NCBI GenBank assembly: GCA_038231615.1
Contig: JBBRLA010000121.1
Span: 1 to 15,890 of the forward strand
DNA from: JBBRLA01 sp038231615
GTDB taxonomy: Bacteria > Myxococcota_A > Polyangia > Palsa-1104 > JAEUJZ01
Length of the DNA: 15,890 nt
Reading direction: 5' to 3'
Notes under the pieces: generated by a model
What the model was told of the DNA's origin: nothing
Databases searched by the model: none
What the model saw: only the letters and a program-made list of their open reading frames with translations
Position numbers and translations under genes: made by a program
In this document: positions 8,088 to 15,136 of the stretch, one piece after another
Position numbering within the stretch: position 1 is the stretch's first letter
Layout of the letters: the number at the start of each line of letters is the position of its first letter

Positions 8088-8105
8088 GGGGGCTAACGGG
8101 CCCCC
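8088..8105 (-). promoter_or_regulatory. GC hairpin across the sigma stop codon, before the anti-sigma ribosome binding site
   Basis: GGGGGC (8088-8093) and GCCCCC (8100-8105) form a perfect 6-bp all-GC stem with a 6-base loop. In the minus-strand mRNA it covers the sigma stop codon (8095-8093) and ends directly next to the anti-sigma AGG (8087-8085). No U-run follows, so it is not a classical terminator. A role in setting the sigma to anti-sigma translation ratio is inference. Confidence 0.4.
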
Positions 8106-8749
8106 TCCTCTACTACGTCCACATATCCGCGGAGCAGGTCCTGCATGCGCTTTCGCGCATGAAAAAGCCGGCTCATGATGGTCCCTTCGGCACATTCCAG
8201 CACGTCGGCCATTTCCTTGTAGGAAAGGCCGTCCACCTCGCGCAAGAGAAGCACCGATCGGTGCTCCTCGGACAATTTTTCCAGCGCCGCCTGCAGCCGC
8301 TGGCGCAGTTCCTTGTCTTGCAGCGCCCGCGCTGGATCGAAGCCCAGCCGCCGCGGCGCCAGTTCGTCCGCCGGGCTGCCCGCCGCTTCGGTCCCGATGG
8401 TCTCGTCGAACTCCACCTGGCTGCCTCGTCCGGCCTTCCGCAGCTGATCGATACACAGGTTCATCGTGATGCGGTAGATCCAGGTGTAGAAGCTCGCGCT
8501 GCCCTGGAAGCTGTCCAGATGTTGATGCGCTTTGAGGAAGGCATCCTGCGCCATGTCGCGGGCCGCGTCGGGATCGCGCAGCATCCCCAGGGCAAGGGCA
8601 TGAACCTTGCGTTGGTAGGTCTCGACCAGGGTGCGGAAGGCCCGGGTGTTGCCCCGTCGGGCCTGCTCTACAAGAAGCCGATCGTCCACCCGCCCGCCCG
8701 ATGAGGCCGCCGTCGACCCGCCGATCGGTCCTTTCCTCGGGGCGCTCAT
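8093..8749 (-). CDS. ECF RNA polymerase sigma factor (RpoE-like)
   Basis: 218 residues. Sigma region 2 spans about 24-104: LLVEQARRGNTRAFRTLV, then LRDPDAARDMAQDAFLKAHQHLDSF (2.1-2.2) and TWIYRITMNLCIDQLRK (89-105, the -10 recognition part). A variable acidic linker follows. Region 4 (about 148-205) has LPxEHR-type LSEEHRSVLLLREVDGLSYKEMADVL and the helix-turn-helix ECAEGTIMSRLFHARKRM. Region 3 is missing, as expected for group 4 sigma factors. ATG 8749 adds about 20 residues before region 2, and a GTG at 8689 would start close to the conserved part. It is first in the minus-strand cluster and divergent from the proBA run. Regulation is probably by the next gene's product. I could not find a convincing autoregulatory ECF promoter upstream. 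Confidence 0.95.
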   Translation of the reverse strand: MSAPRKGPIGGSTAASSGGRVDDRLLVEQARRGNTRAFRTLVETYQRKVHALALGMLRDPDAARDMAQDAFLKAHQHLDSFQGSASFYTWIYRITMNLCIDQLRKAGRGSQVEFDETIGTEAAGSPADELAPRRLGFDPARALQDKELRQRLQAALEKLSEEHRSVLLLREVDGLSYKEMADVLECAEGTIMSRLFHARKRMQDLLRGYVDVVEEGAR

Positions 8750-8810
8750 GTAAAAGACGTTCCATTTGCCGGTTCCATCTAGAACGACGGCCCCGCCCTG
8801 TAATTATTCA

Positions 8811-8829
8811 TTCACATCCAACCTGTGAA
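8811..8829. promoter_or_regulatory. Inverted repeat TTCACA-N7-TGTGAA, candidate operator
   Basis: Perfect 6-bp arms separated by seven bases, in the 266-base divergent region about 62 bases upstream of the sigma start. The arms are in the opposite order to a CRP site (TGTGA-N6-TCACA). The surrounding bases are locally AT-rich (TAATTATTCATTCACA). It could bind a dimeric regulator of the sigma operon; the regulator is unknown. Confidence 0.35.
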
Positions 8830-8973
8830 CCCACGTTATCAGGTTTCGTCTCGGCTCTGAACAGGCCGGCGCAATCAAGAGGGTTCGACGCTCCAACTCC
8901 GGTGCATCGGGCGCAAAAGGCGACAAGCCGATTTTTGTGCCATCCGTGTGCTACCGTGGAGAAGACCGGTCAT

Positions 8974-9003
8974 TTGACAGGCCCCGCCAATTGGCGCTAC
9001 CCC
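8974..9003 (+). promoter_or_regulatory. Candidate housekeeping promoter for the plus-strand operon
   Basis: A perfect -35 TTGACA (8974-8979) is followed, with an 18-base spacer, by TACCCT (8998-9003), which keeps the three most important -10 positions. Transcription would begin near 9010, very close to ATG 9016, giving almost no leader, or a normal leader if translation starts at GTG 9082. The -10 is weak. Confidence 0.35.
8985..8996. promoter_or_regulatory. Perfect 12-bp palindrome CGCCAATTGGCG in the promoter spacer
   Basis: The palindrome lies exactly between the candidate -35 and -10 of the plus-strand promoter, where a bound protein would block or activate RNA polymerase. No known operator consensus is recognised. 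Confidence 0.35.
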
Positions 9004-9015
9004 TTCTGCGAGGTC

Positions 9016-10020
9016 ATGATTCGTCCCTGTTCGCCCATCTCGTCTTTCTCGCCCTTCTGGTCCCTGTCAGCGGGCCGGATCGTGACGCTGGTGTGGCTGG
9101 AGCTTCTGGCCGGGTCGTGCGCGTCTCGCGGCGAGAATGACGAGGGCCCGGCGGAAGCGCGCGGGGCGGCCCCGGCGGAGGGAATTGACGCCCAGTCCCT
9201 GTCCCGCCCCTTCGCCCTTGTGCCCCTTGCGACCTTGCCCCACGATGAGATCGTTCGCCGCATCCTGGCCTACCGCATGGAGGCCCATACCGAGTGGCGG
9301 ATCTCGCCCCCGCCGCGGAACGGCATGGACACCGAAAAGACGTCCTTGACCGAGGACGTGGCCCTGGAAGTCGACCCCACCGGCGCCATGCACCTGCTCC
9401 ACGACAACGACCATGGCTATGGCACCGAGGCCGTGCTGACCGGCGGCACGCTCTATATGAAGATGCGCTACGGCCCGTTCATCCGCCGCCGGCCCGAGCC
9501 CGACGTCATCACCCGTCTGGAGGCCGCGGCCACCGGCAACAGCGGCGCCCTTCTGGACCTGTTCGGCCCTTTCACCGAGGTCAGCCAGACCACGATGGTG
9601 CAGGTGGGGGGCCGGCCGGCAATCAAGCTCTCGCTGTCCAGGCGGGCGGTGCCCCTGCCCCGGCGGCACCCGGGGGACGACGCCGTACCGGGTCGACGGT
9701 GGCGCGCGGCGGCCGTGGTCTCGTCCCTGTCGGGGACCGCGGTGGTGGATGGGCAGCGGGGGGTGCTCCTGGGCCTGCGCCTGGTGGCCAGCTTCACCGC
9801 CCCCCGGGCGACCGCCTCGGCGCTTGACGGTGCTGTCGCCGGGGAGGCGCAGGGCCTGGTCCGGATCGACGTCAACTACCACATGAGTGTGGGCCCCGGC
9901 GGGGATACCCACGTCCAGCCCCCTATAGAGTCCATCGAAGAGCCCGTGCGCCCCCGGCCGATGCTCGACCGGCAGGAGTTGCTCGGCGGCCTGGTCCCGG
10001 CGATCGGACAGAGGCGGTAA
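9016..10020 (+). CDS. Possible lipoprotein, unknown function
   Basis: 334 residues from ATG 9016; the frame stays open further upstream, but that part is arginine/serine-rich and antisense to the sigma gene, so it is not believed. GTG 9082 is an alternative start. The N-terminus has a moderately hydrophobic stretch (TLVWLELLAGSC) ending in C35, a near-lipobox with Ala at -3, so lipid attachment is possible but not certain. The rest (about 60-300) is soluble and looks beta-rich: HTEWRISPPP, LTEDVALEVDPTGAMHLLHD, YGTEAVLTGGTLYMKMRYGPF, FTEVSQTTMVQVGGRPAIKLSLS. These lines fit a LolA/LppX-like lipid-carrier fold, but that is only a pattern impression. It is the first gene of the proBA run, eight bases before the next gene. 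No function is assigned. Confidence 0.72.
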   Translation: MIRPCSPISSFSPFWSLSAGRIVTLVWLELLAGSCASRGENDEGPAEARGAAPAEGIDAQSLSRPFALVPLATLPHDEIVRRILAYRMEAHTEWRISPPPRNGMDTEKTSLTEDVALEVDPTGAMHLLHDNDHGYGTEAVLTGGTLYMKMRYGPFIRRRPEPDVITRLEAAATGNSGALLDLFGPFTEVSQTTMVQVGGRPAIKLSLSRRAVPLPRRHPGDDAVPGRRWRAAAVVSSLSGTAVVDGQRGVLLGLRLVASFTAPRATASALDGAVAGEAQGLVRIDVNYHMSVGPGGDTHVQPPIESIEEPVRPRPMLDRQELLGGLVPAIGQRR

Positions 10021-10028
10021 AGGGTCCC

Positions 10029-10856
10029 ATGAAAAAACAGGAGCGCGACGTGTCGGCAGAGACCGCAGCAAACACGAGCACGAACACGACCACAGGCCAG
10101 CATCTCTTGCACAGCCGGAAGCTCATCATCGGCCGCAGCCTGCTCTCGGGGTTGGCCGGGATGGTCCCGGTGCCGGCCCTGGACGATGCGCTGGTGCGGG
10201 GGATGCGGCGGGGGCTGCTCGGCAGCCTGGCAGAGCGCCGGCAAGTGGACATCGACCAGGCCGCCCTGGATGTCCTGTGCGCCGACGGACCCACGGTACA
10301 GCCCACCACCGTGTGGACCGTCCTGTCCAGCGCCATCCCGGTGCTGCGCCCGCGTTCGTGGGCGCGGCGGTTCCTGGTCGGGTTCCTGCTCCTGCGGCGC
10401 CTGGACGAGGTGGTGCGGCTCTTCCATCTGGCGACACTCTTCGATCACTACTGCGCCCGCCACCACGTGGGGCTGGCCATCGACGAGGCCGCCGCCCGAC
10501 GGCTGCGCCCGGTCTTCGACGAGACCAGCAAGCGGACGCAGCGCGAGGCGGTCACCGAGGTCTTCACCGCGGCCCTCTCCGCCATCGGCGCCACCCTGGT
10601 CAAGCTGCCCGGCCGCCTCTACCATCTGTTGCCCGGTCGCGGCGAGGCTTCCAAGGAACCCGACCCCGGCCCGCCGGCCAAGGATGCCGTTTCCGCTGCC
10701 TTCATCGAACCCCTGGTCGCCGAGACCCTCCTTGCGAAGGCCCTGCCAGCGGTGCGGGAGCAGACCCAGCGCCTCCTGCAAAACGAGACGCTGACGCGCT
10801 ACACCGGCCGCCTGGCCCGGGCCTTCGATCGCCGCTGGGCCCGGAAGGTCCTTTAA
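10029..10856 (+). CDS. Unrecognised conserved-looking protein upstream of proB
   Basis: 275 residues from ATG 10029, with AAAGGG a few bases upstream. After a Thr/Asn-rich polar tail (1-25) comes a segment with small hydrophobic residues, LIIGRSLLSGLAGMVPVPALDDALV (32-56), including a Pro-Val-Pro and a DD pair. Further on are RRFLVGFLLLRRLDEVVRLFHLATLF (113-138), an amphipathic EVFTAALSAIGATLVKLPG (177-195), and a proline-rich linker (202-218). No certain TM helix or signal peptide is seen, and the protein is rich in Arg and Leu, so a peripheral membrane association is possible. I do not recognise the family. It is eight bases after the preceding gene and four before proB, so the three are very probably cotranscribed. 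Confidence 0.75.
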   Translation: MKKQERDVSAETAANTSTNTTTGQHLLHSRKLIIGRSLLSGLAGMVPVPALDDALVRGMRRGLLGSLAERRQVDIDQAALDVLCADGPTVQPTTVWTVLSSAIPVLRPRSWARRFLVGFLLLRRLDEVVRLFHLATLFDHYCARHHVGLAIDEAAARRLRPVFDETSKRTQREAVTEVFTAALSAIGATLVKLPGRLYHLLPGRGEASKEPDPGPPAKDAVSAAFIEPLVAETLLAKALPAVREQTQRLLQNETLTRYTGRLARAFDRRWARKVL

Positions 10857-10860
10857 TCGA

Positions 10861-12009
10861 GTGGCGGTGGTGCCGGGCAGCGGGCGGCCCTTCCTGGGGG
10901 AGGCGCGGCGCATCGTGGTGAAGATCGGCAGCCGGCTGATTGCCGACGATCCCCCGGCCATGACGCGCCTTCTGGCAGACGAGGTCCTGGCGTTGCGGCG
11001 GCAGGGGAAGACAACCCTCGTGGTGTCCTCGGGCGCCATCGCCCTGGGCATGCTGCGCCTGGGCTGGACCCAGCGTCCGCAGGAGCTGCCGCGGCTTCAG
11101 GCGGCGGCGGCGGTGGGGCAGGGGCAGCTCATGAAGCTCTATGATCAGGCGCTCTCGGCCCACGGGTTGACCTGCGCCCAGGTGCTGCTGACCCATGACG
11201 ACGTGCGCCACCGCGGTCGCTATCTGGCGGCCCGGCACGCGCTTTTGGCCATGCTCGACGCGGGCGCCGTGCCCATCATCAACGAGAACGACACGGTCTC
11301 AGCGGACGAGATCAAGTTCGGCGACAACGATCGCCTGGCGGCGCTAACCACGTCCCTGGTCGAGGCCGATGCCCTGGTCATCCTGACCGACGTGGACGGC
11401 CTTTACGACAGGGACCCCCGGGAGGCGGGGGCGCGGCTGATCCCGCTGGTGCGCGACATCGACCGCGAAGCGGTACCGGTGGCCGGGGGCAGCGGGTCAA
11501 AGGTGGGGACCGGCGGCATGGCCTCCAAGGTGCAGGCCGCGCGCATCGCCGGGCGCTTCGGGGTGCCCACGGTGGTCACCTCGGGGCGGCTGCCGCAGCC
11601 GGTGAGCGCGGCGCTTGACAGGGCGGATCGCGGCACGCTCTTTCTGCCCAGCCAGTCTCGCCTGCAAAGCCGCAAGCACTGGATTGCCTACGCCCTTTTG
11701 CCGCAGGGGCGCATCCTGGTCGATGCCGGTGCCAGGCAGGCCCTGTGCCGCGACGGGAAGTCCCTGCTGCCTTCGGGGATTCTTTCGGTGCTGGGGGACT
11801 TCGGGGCGGGCGAACCGGTGTCCCTGTGCTGCGCAGGCCAGGGCCAGGGAAGCGAAAACGAAAACGCGGAGTTTGCCCGTGGGCTTTGCGGCTACGATGC
11901 CGGGGCGGTGCGGGCCATCGCCGGCAGGCGTTCGTCAGAGATCGAGGCCATCCTGGGTTACAAGGAGATGGACGAAGTGATCCACCGAGACGACCTGGTG
12001 CTGCTGTGA
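10861..12009 (+). CDS. proB: Glutamate 5-kinase
   Basis: ProB phosphorylates L-glutamate with ATP to glutamyl 5-phosphate, the first and feedback-inhibited step of proline synthesis, in the cytoplasm. 382 residues, close to the usual two-domain form. The amino-acid-kinase domain shows VVKIGS (19-24, K21), VVSSGAIALG (54-63), NENDTVS (141-147), FGDNDRLAA (153-161), TDVDGLYDRDP (176-186) and GTGGMASKVQAA (216-227). A C-terminal PUA domain (about 284-375) ends in YKEMDEVIHRDDLVLL, as in full-length ProB. The start is GTG 10861, four bases after the previous stop; GTGs at 10867 and 10870 are in frame. A GGAAGG lies 12 bases upstream, rather far. Its stop overlaps the proA start by four bases. Confidence 0.97.
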   Translation: MAVVPGSGRPFLGEARRIVVKIGSRLIADDPPAMTRLLADEVLALRRQGKTTLVVSSGAIALGMLRLGWTQRPQELPRLQAAAAVGQGQLMKLYDQALSAHGLTCAQVLLTHDDVRHRGRYLAARHALLAMLDAGAVPIINENDTVSADEIKFGDNDRLAALTTSLVEADALVILTDVDGLYDRDPREAGARLIPLVRDIDREAVPVAGGSGSKVGTGGMASKVQAARIAGRFGVPTVVTSGRLPQPVSAALDRADRGTLFLPSQSRLQSRKHWIAYALLPQGRILVDAGARQALCRDGKSLLPSGILSVLGDFGAGEPVSLCCAGQGQGSENENAEFARGLCGYDAGAVRAIAGRRSSEIEAILGYKEMDEVIHRDDLVLL

Positions 12010-13316
12010 GCGAGACCGCCGGGCCAGTCTGGGACGAGGCGGCAATCCGGGAGTTCTGCCGGGTCACCCGGGCCGCCGGACGGGCGCTGGCCAAGGCCGG
12101 GCCCACTGCGCGCCGCCGGGCCATCGATGAGGCTGCGGGGCTGCTTCTGTCCGCGCCGGTCCGGGATCGCATCCTTTTGGCCAACCAGGCGGACATGGCC
12201 GCGGCGCAGCGACCCAAAGGCGACGGGGGTCGCGAGGGCGAGGCCCTTTCCGCAGCGATGCTCGACCGGCTGCGCCTCGATGAAGGGCGCCTGGACAAGA
12301 TGGCCGCCGCCCTCTCGGAGGTGGCGGCGCTGCCCGACCCGGTGGGGGAGATCGAGAAGACCTGGCGCCGGCCCAACGGCCTGCGCATCGCCAGGCAGCG
12401 CATCCCCCTGGGGGTGATCCTCATCATCTACGAGTCCCGGCCCAACGTCACCACCGACGCCGGGGCCCTGTGCATCCGCTCGGGGAACGCCGCCATCCTG
12501 CGGGGCGGTTCGGAGGCGCAGCGGAGCAACGCCGCCCTCATCGAAGTCGTAGCGGAGGGGCTTCGCCGGGCGGGACTCCCCTTTCAGGCGGTCGCACTTT
12601 GCCCCTCGACAGACCGCCAGGTCATGGCCACATTGCTCTTGCAGGACACCTACATCGACCTTGTCATCCCTCGCGGAGGAGAAGGGCTGATTCGCTTCGT
12701 GGCAGAACACTCGCGCATCCCGGTGATCAAGCACTACCGTGGCAACTGCCATGTTTACGTAGAGAAAACCGCGGATGTCCAGATGGCCCTGTCCATATGC
12801 TACAATGCAAAAGTACAGCGACCTGGCGTGTGCAACGCCGCGGAGACCATTCTCATCGACCGAGAGCTGGCACCAAGCTTCCTCCCGCAACTGGCCGACC
12901 GGCTGGGTCAGGCCGGGGTCGAGCTTCGCGGTGACCCGGCGGCCCGGGAGATCGTCCCGTCGATGAAAGTCGCCACGGACGAGGACTTCCACGCGGAGTT
13001 CCTGGACTTGGTGTGCGCGGTGGGGGTGGTGGACGGTCTTTCCGCTGCGGTGGCCCACATCGAGCACTATGGCTCGGACCACACCGAGGCCATCGTCACC
13101 ACCGACCTGCGCCAGGCGCAGCGCTTCACCGACCAGGTCAACTCTTCCTGCGTGGTGGTCAACGCCTCGACGCGCTTCGCCGACGGGGGCGAGCTGGGGC
13201 TGGGGGCGGAGATCGGGATCTCCACCACCCGGCTGCACGCCTACGGGCCGATGGGCGCGGAGCAGCTTACCACCACCAAGTACGTGATTCTGGGAGATGG
13301 CCAGATCCGGCCATAG
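12006..13316 (+). CDS. proA: Glutamate-5-semialdehyde dehydrogenase (gamma-glutamyl phosphate reductase)
   Basis: ProA reduces glutamyl 5-phosphate with NADPH to glutamate 5-semialdehyde, the second step of proline synthesis, probably channelled from ProB. 436 residues, slightly above the common 415-420. The start is GTG 12006, overlapping the proB stop as GTGA; the frame is open further upstream only because it runs through proB out of frame. Family motifs: IPLGVILIIYESRPNVTTDAG (133-153), SGNAAILRGGSEA (159-171), IPRGGEGLI (221-229), and catalytic C276 in QRPGVCNAAET (271-281). The C-terminal part has NASTRFADGGELGLGAEIGIST (386-407) and ends near LTTTKYVILGDG. Base composition around 12600-12830 looks a little less GC-rich than its flanks, in the most conserved part. 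Confidence 0.97.
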   Translation: MSETAGPVWDEAAIREFCRVTRAAGRALAKAGPTARRRAIDEAAGLLLSAPVRDRILLANQADMAAAQRPKGDGGREGEALSAAMLDRLRLDEGRLDKMAAALSEVAALPDPVGEIEKTWRRPNGLRIARQRIPLGVILIIYESRPNVTTDAGALCIRSGNAAILRGGSEAQRSNAALIEVVAEGLRRAGLPFQAVALCPSTDRQVMATLLLQDTYIDLVIPRGGEGLIRFVAEHSRIPVIKHYRGNCHVYVEKTADVQMALSICYNAKVQRPGVCNAAETILIDRELAPSFLPQLADRLGQAGVELRGDPAAREIVPSMKVATDEDFHAEFLDLVCAVGVVDGLSAAVAHIEHYGSDHTEAIVTTDLRQAQRFTDQVNSSCVVVNASTRFADGGELGLGAEIGISTTRLHAYGPMGAEQLTTTKYVILGDGQIRP

Positions 13317-13361
13317 ATTGGACAACCCGTTCCCAGCGATGGGGCAAAGGACGGACAAGCA

Positions 13362-13778
13362 TTGCCGAACCTAGATCAGTCCCTGCAGAGAGCCCTTTTG
13401 GCCGTCAGCGCGGCGCTTGACAAAAAGGGCCTGGAGCCGACCCTCCTGGACCTGAGCCAGGAGAACAGCTACACCGACTATTTGCTCATCGTGTCGGCAC
13501 AGTCCGACCGGGCAGTCAGGGCCATCGCGGACAACGTGATCGAGGTCCTGGGGAACGGGTCGGTGGTGCCGCTGGGCGTGGAAGGCCGGCGGGAGGGGCG
13601 CTGGGCCCTGGTCGACTTCGGGGACGTGGTGGTGCACGTCTTCCACCATCCTCTGAGGGAGTTTTACGATATTGAGGGCCTGTGGGTGGACGTCAGGCGC
13701 GTGCCCTTGCAGGTGCCGGCGGACCAGCGCATCCGCCCCCACGCCCTGGAAGACTACGGCTACAGCCTGGCGAAGTAG
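13362..13778 (+). CDS. rsfS: Ribosomal silencing factor
   Basis: RsfS binds ribosomal protein uL14 on the 50S subunit and blocks joining to 30S, lowering translation under starvation. 138 residues versus about 105-120 usually; the extra length is a C-terminal tail (VPLQVPADQRIRPHALEDYGYSLAK). Family features: the N-terminal LDKKGLEPTLLDLSQENSYTDY region with the conserved D30 and Y37TDY40, IVSAQSDRAVRAIADNV (43-59), EGRREGRWALVDFGDVVVHVF (74-94) and REFYDIEGLW (99-108). The start is TTG 13362, with AAGGA about 11 bases upstream; no other in-frame start keeps the conserved N-terminus. It lies 45 bases after proA. nadD, often its neighbour, is not between them. Confidence 0.95.
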   Translation: MPNLDQSLQRALLAVSAALDKKGLEPTLLDLSQENSYTDYLLIVSAQSDRAVRAIADNVIEVLGNGSVVPLGVEGRREGRWALVDFGDVVVHVFHHPLREFYDIEGLWVDVRRVPLQVPADQRIRPHALEDYGYSLAK

Positions 13779-13816
13779 GAGGACGACGGGCGCGGATTCT
13801 GGCATAGTCCTTCGCC

Positions 13817-15130
13817 ATGTCCGCTAACCGTCATCCTTGTCAGCCATCAGGCCCGTTGCCAGGCCCCAATGAGAAGGGCGAAGGCGTTCCCGAAGCGGCG
13901 GCGCGGCATAAGGTCGTGGTCCGCCGCGTCGATGAATGCCAGACCCTGGAGGAGGTCTTCCTCCACTGCCTGCCGGCCTTCGGCGGGGCCTTCCTGCGCC
14001 GCATCTACTCCATCCTGGATGCCGCCATCGGCGCGGGCTGCCCTCTGACCCTGGCCATCTCCGGGCCGGTGACGGTGTCGGGGCAGCACCAGGCATGGCT
14101 CATCCCGTTGATCGAGACCGGCTGGGTGGCGTACCTGAGTACCACCGACGCGGTGTGCTACCACGACGGGCACCGCAGCCTCGACGCCTACAAGGACGGG
14201 CCGATCCACGAGGTGCCCATCTTCGGCGACGACGGCGCCCTGCGCGACCAGGGCACCATCCGGGTCACCGACATGGCTTTCGACGAAGCGGTGCTGCTGG
14301 ACCAGGACCGCTTCCTGAGCGCCTGCCTCCAACGCCCGGAGTTGCAGCGGCGCATGACCGGCACCGAACTGCGCTATGTGCTGGGGGCGTTCTACGATGC
14401 TCAGGAACAGCAGAACCAGGTGCAGCCGGGCCTTCTGGCCACCTGCCACCGCCTGGCCCTGCCGATCTTCGTCGGGGCGCCCGGGGACGGCAGCGTGTTC
14501 CTGAACTCGATGAAGCTGTGGGCCATGAAGCAGGCCGGGCTTTTGCCGGAGCATGGCTTCGAGCTGGACATCCACGCCGAGGTCTTCGAAGCCTGCGCCT
14601 ACCACCGTTGGGGCCTCTTCGAGCACCCGGCGCGCTCCCTGGCCACTCTGATCCTGGGAGGCGGGGTGCCCAAGAACTTCAACCTTCAGCCCGAGCCCGC
14701 GCTGGGGCAGGTGCTGGGCTTGCCCGGGGTACGCGGCTACACCTTCGACGTGCAGATCGTCACCGCGCCGGTCACCGATGGGTCGCTCTCATCGTGCCCG
14801 CCCGCCGAGGCGGTCACCTGGGGCAAGGTGGACAAGGACTTGTACACCCAGACCACCGAGAGCATGCAGGCGGACTATTCGACGGTCATGCCCTTTTTGG
14901 TCAAGGCACTGCTCGACAACCGCGAACGCTACGCCCGCTGGGCCGAGCGCATGGGCCAGGAGGCGCTCTTTCAGCAGCACCCCAAGGCGCGCGGCTACCT
15001 GCGGGATCGGGCGGGGTATCGTCTTTTCGCGCAACGCGAGGGGCTTTCGGCCAGGCTGCTGGATGACGTGCGCGAGAACCGCGAGTGGCTGGAGGCGTCG
15101 CTTTCCTATCCCCTGGCGAAGGCCCCCTGA
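13817..15130 (+). CDS. Deoxyhypusine synthase-like polyamine enzyme
   Basis: 437 residues. The family uses NAD and spermidine to transfer an aminobutyl group to a lysine: eukaryotic and archaeal enzymes modify eIF5A/aIF5A, while some bacterial homologues make homospermidine or spermidine instead. Visible family features: LTLAISGPVTVSGQ (77-90), PIFVGAPGDGSVFLN (216-230), SLATLILGGGVPKNFNL (274-290), YTFDVQIVTAPVTDGSLSSC (308-327), the active-site lysine K337 in EAVTWGKVDKD, and TVMPFLVKALLD (356-367). The catalytic lysine matches that of human DHS in EAVSWGK. A roughly 30-residue N-terminal extension is polar and may be untranslated if the true start is later. It sits between rsfS (38 bases) and rlmH (6 bases), so it is probably in the same transcript. 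The substrate is unknown. Confidence 0.93.
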   Translation: MSANRHPCQPSGPLPGPNEKGEGVPEAAARHKVVVRRVDECQTLEEVFLHCLPAFGGAFLRRIYSILDAAIGAGCPLTLAISGPVTVSGQHQAWLIPLIETGWVAYLSTTDAVCYHDGHRSLDAYKDGPIHEVPIFGDDGALRDQGTIRVTDMAFDEAVLLDQDRFLSACLQRPELQRRMTGTELRYVLGAFYDAQEQQNQVQPGLLATCHRLALPIFVGAPGDGSVFLNSMKLWAMKQAGLLPEHGFELDIHAEVFEACAYHRWGLFEHPARSLATLILGGGVPKNFNLQPEPALGQVLGLPGVRGYTFDVQIVTAPVTDGSLSSCPPAEAVTWGKVDKDLYTQTTESMQADYSTVMPFLVKALLDNRERYARWAERMGQEALFQQHPKARGYLRDRAGYRLFAQREGLSARLLDDVRENREWLEASLSYPLAKAP

Positions 15131-15136
15131 GCGCCG

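Noticed and set aside
8752..8778. ECF autoregulatory promoter upstream of the sigma gene (two GGAAC copies on the minus strand, then GTC)
   Set aside because: Spacing from the first GGAAC to GTC is 13 bases, shorter than the usual 16-17, and the second copy would place the -10 inside the gene.
8701..9015. Longer N-terminus for the possible lipoprotein, back to ATG 8701
   Set aside because: It would overlap the sigma gene in antisense and cross the promoter-like region; the residues are Arg/Ser/Pro-rich and unlike the downstream protein.
11745..12005. Longer N-terminus for ProA, back to ATG 11745
   Set aside because: It runs out of frame through the conserved PUA domain of proB; GTG 12006 with a GTGA overlap gives the normal ProA length.
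11958..13358. 466-residue open frame on the minus strand across proA
   Set aside because: Antisense to proA, which has its catalytic cysteine and all family motifs.
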